From Sulfolobus sp. S-194 (GTDB lineage Archaea; Thermoproteota; Thermoprotei_A; Sulfolobales; Sulfolobaceae), in assembly GCF_012222305.1 (NCBI RefSeq), contig NZ_CP035730.1:2259501-2323500 (forward strand): DNA of 64,000 nt. Reading direction: 5' to 3'. A program made the position numbers and the translations under genes. This document shows positions 51,914 through 60,564 of this stretch, piece after piece. The notes below the pieces were generated by a model. That model had not been told where the DNA came from. It searched no databases and saw only the letters and a list, made by a program, of their open reading frames with translations. The stretch's first letter is position 1. The number at the start of each line of letters is the position of its first letter.

Positions 51914-52804
51914 TTAAATCACCCCTAAAACATCAAAAATAACATTTCCACAACATGCATTACTAAAAATAATTTCCCTTTTATTTCTTGCATATGGAAT
52001 AACCTCTTCTTCTGGGAAGGCTATTCCGTCAATATCATAATCTACTGCAAATCTATCAACCTCAAGATAAGAAGAACCTCTTGGCCTTGCACAACCTAAC
52101 ATAACTGGAACCGAGAATTCGTCTCTAGCTTTCCTCAATGCTGCTATCAGCTCTTGTGGAGTAGGCTGTCTTGTAGTTCTAGTTCCTATTAATGGCATTA
52201 AGCCAACTATAATTACTGTATCTGGGTTAACTTCCTTCAAAAGTTCTATCGCATGCAAATCTCCATCAATTCCTTTTTTGCTCAAACCCACAATTACGTG
52301 TGGTGCAATTTTTATTCCAACTGACTTCAAATACTTAAATGAATTTAGATAATCATCCACGGTAAAAGGTTGTTTCAGTATTTCTCTTATAGTTTCATTA
52401 TCACCAACCATATCAAGTAATGCTATCTTTACTCCAGCTATCGCAAATTTTTCTGCTATTTCGGGATTTCTAACAACGCCCGTATGTGCAATGAAAGTTA
52501 ATTTATCTGCATAATTACTCAATAAATCTGAATAACGCCAAATTGGTACTTCTCCTCTAACAGACGAGCCTCCAGATAATACTAGTCCCTTATGTCCTTC
52601 TTTTATGACTTTTTCTAAAACATTTTTCATTTTCTCTTTAGTTGATGCGTCTTCCATTCCTTCTAAAATACGTCTATTACAATGATTACAATTAAAAGCA
52701 CATGCTGTTCCAGTTACTGATACCATTTTCCAACCGTTCTCTGAATTAAGATAGTCTGTCTCATATTTCTTTAATGCTGGTGCATAAAGATATAATTTTC
52801 TCAT
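51914..52804 (-). CDS. LipS-type radical SAM lipoate synthase subunit (296 aa)
   Basis: ACAFNCNHCNRRIL carries the CxxxCxxC SAM-cluster motif, with GLVLSGGSSVRGEVP after it and NACCGNVIFDVLG at the C-terminus as a possible auxiliary cluster ligand. It is the second half of the LipS1/LipS2 pair, overlapping the lipoate ligase gene by four bases upstream and touching the other LipS gene downstream. Confidence 0.82.
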   Translation of the reverse strand: MRKLYLYAPALKKYETDYLNSENGWKMVSVTGTACAFNCNHCNRRILEGMEDASTKEKMKNVLEKVIKEGHKGLVLSGGSSVRGEVPIWRYSDLLSNYADKLTFIAHTGVVRNPEIAEKFAIAGVKIALLDMVGDNETIREILKQPFTVDDYLNSFKYLKSVGIKIAPHVIVGLSKKGIDGDLHAIELLKEVNPDTVIIVGLMPLIGTRTTRQPTPQELIAALRKARDEFSVPVMLGCARPRGSSYLEVDRFAVDYDIDGIAFPEEEVIPYARNKREIIFSNACCGNVIFDVLGVI

Positions 52805-53835
52805 TTTGATAGAACCTCCTTAAATAAATTGATAAGGTCATCAGCGGTTATGCCAATCATCTTAACGCCTTTATACCAATCTTTAATTTCTCTTTCTATA
52901 TCCTCGACTCTAGACCATTTTAGTCTTGCCTCTAAATCATAAATTGCTCTTCTAGGCTCTACGAAGAAATCTCCAGTTATGAGCACAGCTTCTATCATTT
53001 TATCTCCAGCCATTTTAACCTGAAGTTTAATAAGACCTCCTTGGAATTTCTTCTCAATATACTTAATATCACCTTCAAGTGATTTCCTCAGATTATATAT
53101 CCAATCCAGAGAGGAATATTTCATTCTAAGTTCCGAAATTAAACTCTTTTCATCTTCTGTGTAAGTTGAGTCCTCTAATTTTACGTTTAAAGATTCTTCA
53201 AAAGACTGCTTTGCTAAACTTATAATTTGACTCATCTCCACGTTATTACCTAATTCCCTATTTACCCATGTCAGTCTATCTCTAAAGTCCTTAGCTAATT
53301 TATCTCTTAATTTCTCTGATGTAAGCCTTAATACAGAAACCATTGATTCAGCATCAAAATCTACTAGAATAGTTCCAGTAACTGCTATATATTTACCTTG
53401 AGAAAAGGCTCCAATACCAGAGATTTTTCTACCATTTACTTCTACGTCGTTTTTAGGTCTGAAATTAGCCTTTATACCAAGTTTTTCTAAGGTTTTTATT
53501 ACACCTTCAGCTCCTCTTTTTATTGCCTCTTCTGGAGTATAACCGAGATGTGATGCTTCTGCATAAATTTCCCAGCCTAATTGTTCTTTTCCCATTATAA
53601 TTGCGCCTCCACCAGTAGGTCTTCTTCCTATATCCCAACCTCTTTTCTTCACTTCATCTATATTGACTTCTTGCTCTACAGCTTGATGATACCCAATTAA
53701 AACGGCTGTTGGATCAAATATTACAAACCTAAGAATAGGTGGTACGCCGTTACTTACACTCTCTAATAGTGCTTCTTCTCCAGCCAGTATTAAATCCTGA
53801 GGTCCTCGCTCTACAATAAATCTAAATGTAGTCAT
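52801..53835 (-). CDS. Lipoate-protein ligase, sLpl(AB)-type, copy 1
   Basis: The 344-residue protein combines the ligase domain (RRPTGGGAIIMGKEQLGWEIY lipoyl-AMP loop; KNDVEVNGRKISGIGAFSQG; YIAVTGTIL) with a C-terminal LplB-like accessory domain (GITADDLINLFKEVLSK). It attaches lipoate or octanoate to the lysine of LbpA/GcvH. It heads the operon of LipS pair, M23-like and deacylase genes. A paralogue is at 57684-58778. Confidence 0.88.
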   Translation of the reverse strand: MTTFRFIVERGPQDLILAGEEALLESVSNGVPPILRFVIFDPTAVLIGYHQAVEQEVNIDEVKKRGWDIGRRPTGGGAIIMGKEQLGWEIYAEASHLGYTPEEAIKRGAEGVIKTLEKLGIKANFRPKNDVEVNGRKISGIGAFSQGKYIAVTGTILVDFDAESMVSVLRLTSEKLRDKLAKDFRDRLTWVNRELGNNVEMSQIISLAKQSFEESLNVKLEDSTYTEDEKSLISELRMKYSSLDWIYNLRKSLEGDIKYIEKKFQGGLIKLQVKMAGDKMIEAVLITGDFFVEPRRAIYDLEARLKWSRVEDIEREIKDWYKGVKMIGITADDLINLFKEVLSK

Positions 53836-54019
53836 CCTTAAGAAATAAAGTTATTTTATTTATTTAAAGATTTCTATTAGGAGAAAACTGAGATAATTTA
53901 CAGAAATAAAGAAAACCATAAGAGAAGAAAATTGCTTTATAACCTTTAATTTTTTTAAATAACCCTTAACGTTTTAAACTTTGAGAAATTTTTAAATATT
54001 AAAAAAGATAAGGTATTTT
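53836..54019. promoter_or_regulatory. Divergent promoter region, lipoate operon / wHTH gene
   Basis: The gap between the ligase gene (minus) and a wHTH gene (plus) is AT-rich. On the plus side TTTTTAAATATTAAAAAA ends at about 54006, fitting a TATA box for ATG 54020. On the minus side TAAATAAATAAAATAAC just before 53835 may serve the lipoate operon. Self-control and operon control by the wHTH protein are plausible. Confidence 0.45.
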
Positions 54020-54349
54020 ATGATGAAAGAAAAACTAGAGTCCAAAAAAGATGAAATTAGATGTTGTTATAAAATTACGGATACAGATGTAGCCGTTTTA
54101 CTAAAGATGGTAGAAATAGAGAAACCTATAACCTCAGAAGAGTTAGCTGACATTTTCAAGCTAAGTAAGACTACTGTGGAAAATAGCTTAAAGAAATTAA
54201 TAGAGTTAGGTCTTGTTGTTAGGACTAAAACAGAAGGAAAGAAAATTGGAAGACCAAAGTACTACTATTCTATCTCAACAAATATTCTAGAGAAAATAAG
54301 AACTGACTTGCTTAATTGCGCAAAAAGAATGGAGTTAGCAGCTACCTAG
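54020..54349 (+). CDS. wHTH regulator with conserved cysteines (paralogue 2)
   Basis: The 109-residue protein has a winged helix (SEELADIFKLSKTTVENSLK; wing GRPKYYYS) between C15/C16 (CCYKITDT) and C100 (DLLNCAKRM). Spacing between the outer Cys is 84-85 residues as in the other two paralogues. It diverges from the lipoate operon and overlaps the convergent tusA-like gene by 15 bases. Likely a sulfur- or redox-responsive repressor, by inference. Confidence 0.78.
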   Translation: MMKEKLESKKDEIRCCYKITDTDVAVLLKMVEIEKPITSEELADIFKLSKTTVENSLKKLIELGLVVRTKTEGKKIGRPKYYYSISTNILEKIRTDLLNCAKRMELAAT

Positions 54350-54592
54350 TTTAACGTCTTTAATTTCTTTACTATCTTCTCCTTTTTCAATAATCATTAG
54401 ATAGACACCACTTTGATTTGTAAGTTCTATAATTTTACAATTCATTAATTTTATTGCTTCTGTAATCATATCAACACATTTAGGGTCTTTAAATAATACC
54501 TTTACAGACCCAGATTTAATACTCATTAATTTGGCTACTGTTTTCATAAAAGGCTCAGGGCATTCTGCATTAGTTGCATCAATAACTTCCAT
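54335..54592 (-). CDS. TusA-family sulfur carrier, second copy
   Basis: The 85-residue protein has ATNAECPEPFMKTVAKLM with the CPxP persulfide cysteine, then the TusA beta-alpha-beta pattern and two extra Cys (KCVDM, NCKII) plus a C-terminal Cys. It is less like TusA at 43821 and may serve a different acceptor, for example the regulators or molybdenum cofactor sulfuration. Confidence 0.8.
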   Translation of the reverse strand: MEVIDATNAECPEPFMKTVAKLMSIKSGSVKVLFKDPKCVDMITEAIKLMNCKIIELTNQSGVYLMIIEKGEDSKEIKDVKLGSC

Positions 54593-54637
54593 AACTTACA
54601 TTAAGAGTGCAAACTTAAAAATGTATTTACTTTTTTA

Positions 54638-54811
54638 ATGAATATGAAGGTCGTATGCCCAGTATGCAATAGGCTATTTGAAGCTGAATGCACACCCTAT
54701 AAGGTAACGTTTAATGAGATTGTATATTATTTTGACACGGAGATATGTCAATTGGCTTTTATGAGAGAGCCAGAAAAATTTGTTTTTAACTGCCAAAAGA
54801 AGAACGAATAA
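54638..54811 (+). CDS. YHS-like metal-binding mini-protein, 57 aa
   Basis: ATG 54638 (or 54644) to TAA 54809-54811 encodes 57 residues with VVCPVCNRLFEAE, TFNEIVYYFDTEIC and FMREPEKFVFNC. The CPVC start, the YYFDTEIC core and the final REPEKF are the YHS/TRASH pattern of metal-binding domains. ACTTAAAAATGTATTT about 20 bases upstream is a likely TATA box. It overlaps the convergent wHTH gene by 26 bases. It may bind a metal for the nearby sulfur system. Confidence 0.75.
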   Translation: MNMKVVCPVCNRLFEAECTPYKVTFNEIVYYFDTEICQLAFMREPEKFVFNCQKKNE

Positions 54812-55172
54812 ATGAAGGCAAAGTATTGATAAACATTTCTGAACATTTCTTAAAATCTTCAGTAAGTTTTTTCACTAATTCTTCTTTATCTAGAGCTTTG
54901 TAGAGGTATTTTGGTCTTCCACCTTTATTTGATTGAACTTTTTCTCTCTCAATAAAACCTAAAGAAACTAGTTTATTGAGACTTCTATTTACAGAAGCTT
55001 TAGATAATTTTAGCATTTCTACTAATTCGTCTTCTGTTATAGTTTTCTTTTCAATAACTGTTTGTAATACTTTAAACTCTGTATCTGAAATATCATAACA
55101 AAAAGCTAATGCATCTATTAATTTAGCCTCTTTTCCTGAGGGCAAGGTTATTCTTTCTGTTTCTAGTTGCAT
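54786..55172 (-). CDS. wHTH regulator with two conserved cysteines (paralogue 3)
   Basis: From ATG 55172 the product has 128 residues with C25 (FCYDISDT) and C110 (DFKKCSEMF), exactly the positions of paralogue 1, to which it is very similar ([31 protein letters not shown]). A longer frame from 55211 runs through the TATA box TTTAAATATA, so the ATG at 55172 is preferred as a leaderless start. Probable thiol-based sensor for sulfur genes. Confidence 0.8.
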   Translation of the reverse strand: MQLETERITLPSGKEAKLIDALAFCYDISDTEFKVLQTVIEKKTITEDELVEMLKLSKASVNRSLNKLVSLGFIEREKVQSNKGGRPKYLYKALDKEELVKKLTEDFKKCSEMFINTLPSFIRSSFGS

Positions 55173-55235
55173 ATAAAATATTTCATAAATCATATATTTA
55201 AATTTTATCAAAAAAAGTTTTTTAGCAAAAAGAGA

Positions 55236-55592
55236 TTAAGCCCAATAACCTTTGTTAATATCCTCTATTTTTGTAAAAAGGGCAATTTGAAAATACCTAA
55301 AAGCTTCTATTGTAAATTTTATAGCATTTTGATCATCAAACTGAGATATTTTATTTATAAGCTCATCAAAAAACCTAGATAAATCATTATAAGTTGCCTT
55401 ATCTAAATCTGGGTACTGTGATAGGTCTAACGCTTTTATTATTTCATCCTTTGTTTTAGCACTCTTAACCTTATCATAAATAACCATTACTATCCCTCTT
55501 CCTCCTTGTTTACCGAACAATGCTTCTTGCGGATTTCTCAGCCATCTAGCATATGTTGCAGCTAATTTCTTAGCCTCGTTTTCAATAGACAC
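55236..55592 (-). CDS. Conserved-looking helical hypothetical protein, 118 aa
   Basis: This all-helical soluble protein (NEAKKLAATYARWLRNPQEAL, GRGIVMVIYDKVKSAKTKDE) has no catalytic motif I recognise. It diverges from the queC gene with a 37-base gap. Function unknown. Confidence 0.6.
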   Translation of the reverse strand: MSIENEAKKLAATYARWLRNPQEALFGKQGGRGIVMVIYDKVKSAKTKDEIIKALDLSQYPDLDKATYNDLSRFFDELINKISQFDDQNAIKFTIEAFRYFQIALFTKIEDINKGYWA

Positions 55593-55629
55593 AATTTATA
55601 ATTAGAATAAAAAGTATTAAAATATAATT

Positions 55630-56238
55630 ATGAAAGCATTACTTTTAATGTCTGGTGGACTAGACTCTTCTTCAGCTGCTTATTACTACACAAAAAAAGG
55701 ATTTGATTTTGATTGCTTGTTCATAAACTATGGACAAAGATCAGCAAGAATGCAATTAATAAGCAGTAAAACTATTTGTGAAAAATTAAATAAGAAGTTA
55801 TTAGTAGCTGATATAAGAAAAATTAGAGAATTATTTGTATCTGATAGCTGGTTAAAGCCACATGAACCAATAACGCATAGAAATTTAGTAATAATACCAA
55901 TTGCGATTGCTTTTGCTAAAGAAAAAGGATATGAAGAGATTATAATTGCGAGTGTTAAGGAAGATTGTGAATATGAACAAAATAGAATAGAGATCATTAA
56001 AGAACTAAAAAATTTAGGAGAAATTCTAAGAATAAAAGTGTCAACACCTTTTGCTGGTATTCCAAAGTCACTTCTACTTAAGTTAGGTGTTTCAGCTGGG
56101 TTAGATCCTTCCTTAACTTATTCTTGCCTTTTAGGACATAAATATCATTGTGGGCAATGCAGTCAATGTTTGAAAAGAAAAGAAGCGTTTAAAAGTGCAA
56201 ATATCCAAGATCCTACAAAATACCTAAATCTTTCTTAA
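55630..56238 (+). CDS. queC: 7-cyano-7-deazaguanine synthase-like protein (QueC/ExsB)
   Basis: The 202-residue protein has the PP-loop LMSGGLDSSSAAYYY and the zinc motif YSCLLGHKYHCGQCSQCLKR (four Cys) of QueC. QueC makes preQ0, the precursor of archaeosine in tRNA. It is slightly shorter than typical QueC (about 220-230), and the fit to other ExsB-like PP-loop enzymes cannot be excluded. It overlaps the convergent HAD-like gene by 15 bases. Confidence 0.82.
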   Translation: MKALLLMSGGLDSSSAAYYYTKKGFDFDCLFINYGQRSARMQLISSKTICEKLNKKLLVADIRKIRELFVSDSWLKPHEPITHRNLVIIPIAIAFAKEKGYEEIIIASVKEDCEYEQNRIEIIKELKNLGEILRIKVSTPFAGIPKSLLLKLGVSAGLDPSLTYSCLLGHKYHCGQCSQCLKRKEAFKSANIQDPTKYLNLS

Positions 56239-56706
56239 TCTTTTTAGAGAATTAATTAAGGAAGATATATCCTTAGTAATTAAATACGGACTGTACCTAG
56301 AACAGTCAATAAATCTTTCTATGCATATTACCTTTATTCTTGAATCATAAAACCTTGCTGAAAGCAAATCTAATGGAGATGAACCAATTGTTATCACATT
56401 TAATGGATCCCAGTTAGTCCTTCTAAATAATTCTTCATAAGGAGCTTTTGAAGGCTTAGTCTTTCCATTATTACTAATAAAGGGAAAATTAAGCTCTAGT
56501 TTTTTAACTATCTCTTTTGTAGTTTTTTCATTATATGGAGAAAGTAAATAGATCTCATCGCCTATATTTAATAGTTCTTTCCAATCCTCAAATGTTTCAG
56601 TTGTAATAGGAATATCTGTTGTAGGTGTACCCTTGTAGATATTATATAAAACATCAGTTAGGTCTATCTTTAAGATTACTCCATCGATCCAAACGGCGTA
56701 TTTCAT
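56224..56706 (-). CDS. Degenerate HAD-like protein
   Basis: The 160-residue protein has a HAD-superfamily layout: WIDGVIL in place of DxDGT/V, LLSPYNEKT (motif II), KPSKAPYEELFRRT and IGSSPLDLLSARF (motif III/IV region GDSxxD). The first Asp is preserved (D8) but the second acid is Gly/Val-like, and the motif IV acid is single. It may be a weak phosphatase or a binding protein. Confidence 0.55.
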   Translation of the reverse strand: MKYAVWIDGVILKIDLTDVLYNIYKGTPTTDIPITTETFEDWKELLNIGDEIYLLSPYNEKTTKEIVKKLELNFPFISNNGKTKPSKAPYEELFRRTNWDPLNVITIGSSPLDLLSARFYDSRIKVICIERFIDCSRYSPYLITKDISSLINSLKRLRKI

Positions 56707-56752
56707 TAATTAATAATAAAAGTTAATAAGATTAAATTTTATACTTTAACTC

Positions 56753-57163
56753 ATGCAAGTAGAAGGTTTTGAATTTCCAGATGAGCTTTATTACTACCCA
56801 GAAGAACATGTATGGGTAAAAATTGAAGGGGATATAGTCACTGTAGGTGTAACATCTCTTGGCCAATATATGGCTGGCAAAATATTTCAGGTTACAACTA
56901 AAAATAAAGGGGAAAAAGTAACTTCTAAAAGTGTAATTTTCACATTAGAATCTGCCAAGTGGATTGGAAAATTTAGATTACCCATAGAAGGAGAAATAGT
57001 TGATATTAATGAGGAAGTTATAAAGAACCCAACTCTAATTAATGAAAAACCATATGAGGCATGGATAGTTAAAATAAAAGGAAACATAAGGAGGGAAAAA
57101 CTACTCCCAGCATCTGAGGCTGTTAAAATATTTGAAAATGACGTTAAAAGAGTAATTAGATAA
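56753..57163 (+). CDS. lbpA: Lipoate-binding protein (LbpA/GcvH-like), copy 1
   Basis: The 136-residue GcvH-fold protein has EEHVWVKIEGDIVTVGVT, a lipoyl-lysine loop TLESAKWIGKFRLPI, and PYEAWIVKIKG. LbpA carries lipoate that accepts sulfur during sHdr catalysis. No glycine-cleavage genes are present, so an LbpA role is preferred. It precedes the second copy by 72 bases on the same strand. Confidence 0.85.
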   Translation: MQVEGFEFPDELYYYPEEHVWVKIEGDIVTVGVTSLGQYMAGKIFQVTTKNKGEKVTSKSVIFTLESAKWIGKFRLPIEGEIVDINEEVIKNPTLINEKPYEAWIVKIKGNIRREKLLPASEAVKIFENDVKRVIR

Positions 57164-57235
57164 TTAATTTAAATTTCTTTTTCGAGCAAAACATTTTTAT
57201 TATATTTCTTAGATATAGTAAAGAGAGGGTTAAGT

Positions 57236-57682
57236 ATGGCAAATGTCTCAAATTGTGAAATCCCAGAAAATTTATTATATTTCATAGAAGGTAAGAATAC
57301 TGTATGGGCAAAACAAGAAGCCCCAGATATTATAGTTGTAGGAATAACCGATATTGCACAAACAATGGCTGGTAAGGTAGTTAAGGTTAGATTAAAGAAA
57401 AAGGGAACTAAAGTTGAAAGGGGTAAACCAGTAGCTACAATGGAGAGCGGAAAATGGGCTGGACCAGTCCCAGCACCAGCAAGTGGAGAAATTATTGATG
57501 TAAACCCAGATGTAGAGAAAAACCCAGTTTTAGTTAATCAAGATCCATATGGAAAAGGATGGTTAGTAAAGATGAAAGTTAACAATCCAGAAGAGCTCAA
57601 GCAATTAGTTACTGGAAGTGCAGCAGTATCTAAATTAACTGAACTAATTAATAGTGAGAAATTACAGTGCAAGAGGCTATAA
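57236..57682 (+). CDS. lbpA: Lipoate-binding protein LbpA, copy 2
   Basis: The 148-residue protein has NTVWAKQEAPDIIVVGITDI, the lipoyl lysine in TMESGKWAGPVPAPASGEII, and VLVNQDPYGKGWLVKMK, which is closest to LbpA2 proteins of sulfur oxidisers. It ends one base before the ATG of the second lipoate ligase, which strongly suggests carrier and ligase work together. Confidence 0.88.
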   Translation: MANVSNCEIPENLLYFIEGKNTVWAKQEAPDIIVVGITDIAQTMAGKVVKVRLKKKGTKVERGKPVATMESGKWAGPVPAPASGEIIDVNPDVEKNPVLVNQDPYGKGWLVKMKVNNPEELKQLVTGSAAVSKLTELINSEKLQCKRL

Positions 57683-57683
57683 A

Positions 57684-58778
57684 ATGAGTTGGAGATTTGT
57701 CTCTCTCCCTCCTCAAGATGGCTATCACATGGTAACATCTTTTGTGGCTGTAGCTGATTATGTCTCAAGAGGAGGGAAAAACACACTTCTAGTTTTTTAC
57801 TCCGATAAACCTTTTGTTAATGTTGGAGTTCATCAAGAAGTATGGCTAGAAGTAAACCTTGAATTTACTAAGAAAATGGGTATTCCAGTAGTTAGAAGAG
57901 ATCTTGGTGGTGGAACAGTAGTTATTACACCTGGAGAACATGATTACTTTATTGTTGTTAAAGCTGATGAAACACCTTCTAGTCCTAAAGCACTTTATGA
58001 AAAATACCTTACCCCAGTTGTAAATGTGTTAAAATCTTACGGTATTAACGCACAGCTTAGAGATCAAGATATAGTAGTAAATGGAAAGAAAATAAGTGGA
58101 AATGGTGCAATGACCTATAATAAGGCAGTTGTTATTACTGGTAATATTTTACTTAGCCTTGATGTGGATTTAATAAGTAAATGTATAAGGGTTCCAACAG
58201 AAAAGTTTAGGGATAAAATGGCTAAAGAAATGAGTGACTGGTTAACAAGCCTAGAAAAAGAATTAGGATATATTCCACCTAGAGAAGAAATTAATAAAAA
58301 GCTAAAAGAAGAATTTGAAAAATCTTTAGGAGTTAATTTTGAAGAGGCTAATTTAACACCAGAGGAAATAGAACTTTGGGACAAATTAGCTAAAGAGAAA
58401 ATGAATGAAGAGTGGATTTATTACAAAGATAATAGACATCCAGAATTACATACAGAAAGATGTGTTAAAATTAATAGTGCAGTCGCTTTATGTCACCTAG
58501 ATTATAAAGCAAGAAAACTAGTTAGGATTACAATAAAGATAGTAAATAAGAAATTTGATGAAGTTTCTATTTCGGGTGACTTCTTTATAATGTCTCCAAA
58601 AGACTTTTTAGAGGATTTAGAAGATTCGTTGAAAGGAGCTAGTGCCGCTGATTTTGAAAAAGTTATAAGAAAAGTGTTTGAAGAGAAGAAACCAGTAATA
58701 TTTGGTTTTACCGCAGACGATCTAGTTAATGCATTTAAAGAAATCTTAAATAAACCAGAAGTTCAAGAAGTTATATAG
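57684..58778 (+). CDS. Lipoate-protein ligase, sLpl(AB)-type, copy 2
   Basis: From ATG 57684 the protein has 364 residues (an upstream in-frame start at 57654 lies inside lbpA). It has VGVHQEVWLEVNLEF, RRDLGGGTVVITPGEHDYF, IVVNGKKISGNGAMTY and a C-terminal LplB-like domain ending FTADDLVNAFKEILNK, parallel to copy 1 at 52801-53835. It is likely dedicated to the two adjacent LbpA proteins. It overlaps the convergent CBS gene by eight bases. Confidence 0.87.
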   Translation: MSWRFVSLPPQDGYHMVTSFVAVADYVSRGGKNTLLVFYSDKPFVNVGVHQEVWLEVNLEFTKKMGIPVVRRDLGGGTVVITPGEHDYFIVVKADETPSSPKALYEKYLTPVVNVLKSYGINAQLRDQDIVVNGKKISGNGAMTYNKAVVITGNILLSLDVDLISKCIRVPTEKFRDKMAKEMSDWLTSLEKELGYIPPREEINKKLKEEFEKSLGVNFEEANLTPEEIELWDKLAKEKMNEEWIYYKDNRHPELHTERCVKINSAVALCHLDYKARKLVRITIKIVNKKFDEVSISGDFFIMSPKDFLEDLEDSLKGASAADFEKVIRKVFEEKKPVIFGFTADDLVNAFKEILNKPEVQEVI

Positions 58779-59490
58779 ATAAGACAGCTAATATTTCTCT
58801 TTCACCTACACTTCCTAATAACGATAAAGCATCTACAACAGGAAGGAACCCTATGTTTTTCTCAGCCATGAGTAATCTAGCAGTCTCTAGAGATGAATCT
58901 GGAGTAACTTTGTAGACATTTAGTGTCATATATCCTTCAGCTTTAACGCTTGTTAAGTCCCTTTTTGCTAATAAGGCTCTTCCTATATCTTTTGCAGATA
59001 TTATCCCTATAGGTCTTTTTTCATCTACTATTACTGCATGCCTTTGCCAGTAAGATTTCATAAAATCAGCAATGTCTGATAGTTTTGTTTCTTTAGTTGC
59101 AACTAGAGGATCAACATTCATTACGTCCCCTACTTTCACTTCACTCTTAACTTTACAGTGTCTAATTAAGTCCCTTTCAGTAACAATTCCAACAATTCTA
59201 ACTCCATCACCCACAACTAATGAGCCTATTCCTTCACTTGTCATAATTCTACATGCCTCTTTTATGTCTGAAGTAGGTGTTATGAAAACAATATCCCTAT
59301 TCATTATATCTTCTACAGTCCCATCAATTTTTCTCCAGTTGTAAATAATATCACGTATAGTTATAATTCCATCTTTCTCAACTAGAAGTCTTCTTATGTT
59401 GTTATTAACCATAATTTCCAGAGCTTTAAAAATAGAAGTACCTTTAGTTACATAAATCACATCTTTTGTCATAATATCCTTGACCAACAT
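58771..59490 (-). CDS. Four-CBS-domain protein
   Basis: The 239-residue protein consists of four CBS units with typical starts: VKDIMTKDVIYV, VEDIMNRDIVFI, VGDVMNVDPLVA and AEGYMTLNVYKV. CBS pairs bind AMP, ATP or S-adenosyl compounds and act as energy or ligand sensors. There is no attached enzyme domain. It begins inside the stop of a 44-residue protein (ATGA-type overlap), so the two are co-translated. Confidence 0.82.
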   Translation of the reverse strand: MLVKDIMTKDVIYVTKGTSIFKALEIMVNNNIRRLLVEKDGIITIRDIIYNWRKIDGTVEDIMNRDIVFITPTSDIKEACRIMTSEGIGSLVVGDGVRIVGIVTERDLIRHCKVKSEVKVGDVMNVDPLVATKETKLSDIADFMKSYWQRHAVIVDEKRPIGIISAKDIGRALLAKRDLTSVKAEGYMTLNVYKVTPDSSLETARLLMAEKNIGFLPVVDALSLLGSVGEREILAVLSI

Positions 59491-59624
59491 CAGATAGCCC
59501 TCTGTGGATTCACACCGTGAGCTCTAAAACATTCTTCTACTGATATATATTTCCATAATGCCTCTGGTTTATAACATTCTAATGCTGGATTCTCTGTTTC
59601 TTTCTGTTGTTGAGTAACCATCAT
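59490..59624 (-). CDS. Small two-cysteine protein, 44 aa, coupled to CBS gene
   Basis: ATG 59624 (or 59621) to TGA 59490-59492 encodes 44 residues (MMVTQQQKETENPALECYKP, then ALWKYISVEECFRAHGVNPQ) with C17 and C32. Its stop overlaps the CBS start by one base. The composition is protein-like with conserved-looking aromatics. Function unknown; a redox- or metal-binding partner of the CBS protein is possible. Confidence 0.6.
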   Translation of the reverse strand: MMVTQQQKETENPALECYKPEALWKYISVEECFRAHGVNPQRAI

Positions 59625-59675
59625 GTTAAATCCCAGATAACATTATATTTTAAAAAAGAAAAAAAATTTACTCAT

Positions 59676-60125
59676 ATGAAAGTAAAAGTTGGAAACCTCG
59701 ATTTAGAGATTGTTGGCGAAATTGAACTTAATGGAAAGACTTATAAGATTGTTGAAGTACCTAGTGCTGACGACTTTAAGGGATTTCCTCCCTCATGGGA
59801 AACAATAAAAAATTCCATGCTTAGCTGGAGACCTTATTTTAAGGGAAAGATGTTAGATGTTGATGGAAAACTAATTCCTATAGTTAATGATGAATACGTA
59901 TTATATCTTGATGAGGAAATGTACGAGTTACTTTTAGATTTGTATTATACTTTTAAGGCCAACAAACCTCCTATTGAAGTGAATGTTAGTACAGTAGTTA
60001 CAAGACAAATAGAGAATTATGAGGCGAAACTAAATAGAAATTTAGATCCAGAAGAGAAAACACATTTATATTTAAGATATTCAATCGAATTAGCAATCTT
60101 AAAGGATATAGGGATGATATCATGA
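59676..60125 (+). CDS. Hypothetical protein upstream of OsmC-like gene, 149 aa
   Basis: From ATG 59676 (the upstream frame from 59607 overlaps the divergent small gene and has poor composition) the protein has 149 residues, with a beta-rich N-terminus (VKVGNLDLEIVGEIELNGKT) and a helical C-terminus. No family recognised. It overlaps the OsmC-like gene by four bases. Confidence 0.6.
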   Translation: MKVKVGNLDLEIVGEIELNGKTYKIVEVPSADDFKGFPPSWETIKNSMLSWRPYFKGKMLDVDGKLIPIVNDEYVLYLDEEMYELLLDLYYTFKANKPPIEVNVSTVVTRQIENYEAKLNRNLDPEEKTHLYLRYSIELAILKDIGMIS

Positions 60126-60532
60126 TAACCTTTACAGCTGAAGGAACTTTAGAGGGGGATAAAGTAAGAGTAAGCGTAAAAGATACTGAATTTATTATAG
60201 GCTTACTCGGTTCCGATTATCCAACACCAGAAGAAGTTTTACTTGCTTCAGCCTTATCTTGTCTCATGCTAACAGTTTACTATGTTGCTAATGAAAAAGG
60301 GCTAAGAATTGAGAAGATGAACGGATATATTGAAGGAAATCTAGATCCTAAAGGCTTTCAAGGTGATCCTAATATTCCTCCAGGTTTTCTTGATATATCT
60401 TATGAAATTGAGGTAAAAACTGATAATAAAGAATTATTGGAAAAAGTTTTAGAAGAATCTGAGAGAAGATGCCCTCTTAAAGACACACTTACAAGAAGTA
60501 TTAAAGTTAATGTAAAATGGAAGGTAATTTAA
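60122..60532 (+). CDS. OsmC/Ohr-family protein
   Basis: The 136-residue protein shows the OsmC fold with both conserved cysteines (LLASALSCLMLTVYYVA and SERRCPLKDTL). OsmC/Ohr proteins reduce organic hydroperoxides using dihydrolipoamide as donor. Lipoate dependence of Ohr makes its presence beside LbpA and lipoate genes notable. It is translationally coupled to the preceding gene. Confidence 0.82.
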   Translation: MITFTAEGTLEGDKVRVSVKDTEFIIGLLGSDYPTPEEVLLASALSCLMLTVYYVANEKGLRIEKMNGYIEGNLDPKGFQGDPNIPPGFLDISYEIEVKTDNKELLEKVLEESERRCPLKDTLTRSIKVNVKWKVI

Positions 60533-60564
60533 AACTTTTTAATTTAAAAAATTAAATTATAATT

